A stretch of 5,970 nt of DNA from UBA3263 sp964554335 (GTDB lineage Bacteria > Bacteroidota > Bacteroidia > Bacteroidales > Muribaculaceae), in NCBI GenBank assembly GCA_964554335.1, contig CAZKOF010000077.1:1-5970 (forward strand), given 5' to 3'. Shown here in pieces: positions 5,911-5,970 of this stretch (the stretch's first letter is position 1; each line of letters starts with the position of its first letter). The translations under genes were made by a program, and so were the position numbers. A model generated the notes under the pieces. The model did no database searches. It was not told the origin of the DNA and was given only the letters and a program-made list of their open reading frames with translations.

Positions 5911-5970
5911 ATATTGGGCACAGAACGAAGCGTTGGTTGAGGGAGGAGGGATGGATTGGGGAAAGTTGTT
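5911..5970. other. gene-free right end, G-rich on the + strand
   Basis: After the T-tracts the sequence has no convincing coding frame and becomes G-rich (GGGAGGAGGG at 5941-5950, then GGGG at 5958-5961). The + strand of the four genes is C-rich instead. This could mark a convergent gene beyond the edge or simply intergenic DNA; nothing more can be supported. Confidence 0.3.

Noticed and set aside
5910..5917. TATATTGG as a -7 box for a downstream + strand gene
   Set aside because: It misses the TAnnTTTG consensus by one base, has no TTTG at the right distance upstream, and no gene is visible downstream.
5758..5970. 71-codon - strand frame open to the right edge, ending at a stop at 5755-5757
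   Set aside because: Most of it is the 130-nt palindrome read as codons, giving an Arg/Pro/Ala-rich string. Such frames arise readily from GC-rich repeats and there is no supporting start or motif.
1..5970. tRNA, rRNA, CRISPR array, insertion sequence or riboswitch
   Set aside because: No cloverleaf, regular spacer-repeat array, transposase frame or recognisable aptamer core was found in the gaps, and the genes themselves fill most of the window.

Overview
The window holds four complete genes, all on the + strand: secDF (133-2991), a short thiamine-phosphate-synthase-like gene (3063-3539), recA (3644-4807) and cysK (4807-5703). After cysK comes about 270 bp without a gene, dominated by a large palindrome. 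Several features point to a GC-rich member of the Bacteroidales (Bacteroidota), and Muribaculaceae would fit. SecD and SecF are fused in one polypeptide. The secDF and recA leaders carry Bacteroidota-type -7 boxes (TAnnTTTG), and secDF also has a TTTG -33 box. No start has a clear Shine-Dalgarno sequence; the leaders are A/T-rich instead. The genus is inferred from these traits, not shown.

Layout. Positions 1-132 are a leader with a promoter matching the Bacteroidota consensus, followed by secDF, a subunit of the Sec export machinery. The 71 bp after secDF hold a perfect 15-bp inverted repeat built from CCTTAAGG units. The next gene is a small ThiE/TenI-fold protein that appears to have lost the catalytic signature segments of thiamine-phosphate synthase. 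A 104-bp spacer then carries a TACCTTTG -7 box and a striking T-rich leader made of seven in-register 7-bp units that end at the recA start codon. recA ends in TAATG, so its stop overlaps the cysK start by one base and the two are very probably co-transcribed and translationally coupled.

The 3' tail (5704-5970) contains a 130-nt imperfect palindrome (5750-5879) that folds in a single pairing register and whose arm segments are themselves palindromes. It is followed by G-runs and two T6 tracts, so it may act as or sit within the terminator of the recA-cysK unit. It also looks like a dispersed palindromic repeat.

The genes do housekeeping work: protein export, recombination and repair, and cysteine synthesis. 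They do not form one pathway, and I see no defence, mobile or biosynthetic system. What merits a second look is the two nested palindromes, the 7-bp periodic recA leader, the degenerate ThiE-like protein, a two-residue change in RecA loop L2, and the recA-cysK coupling.
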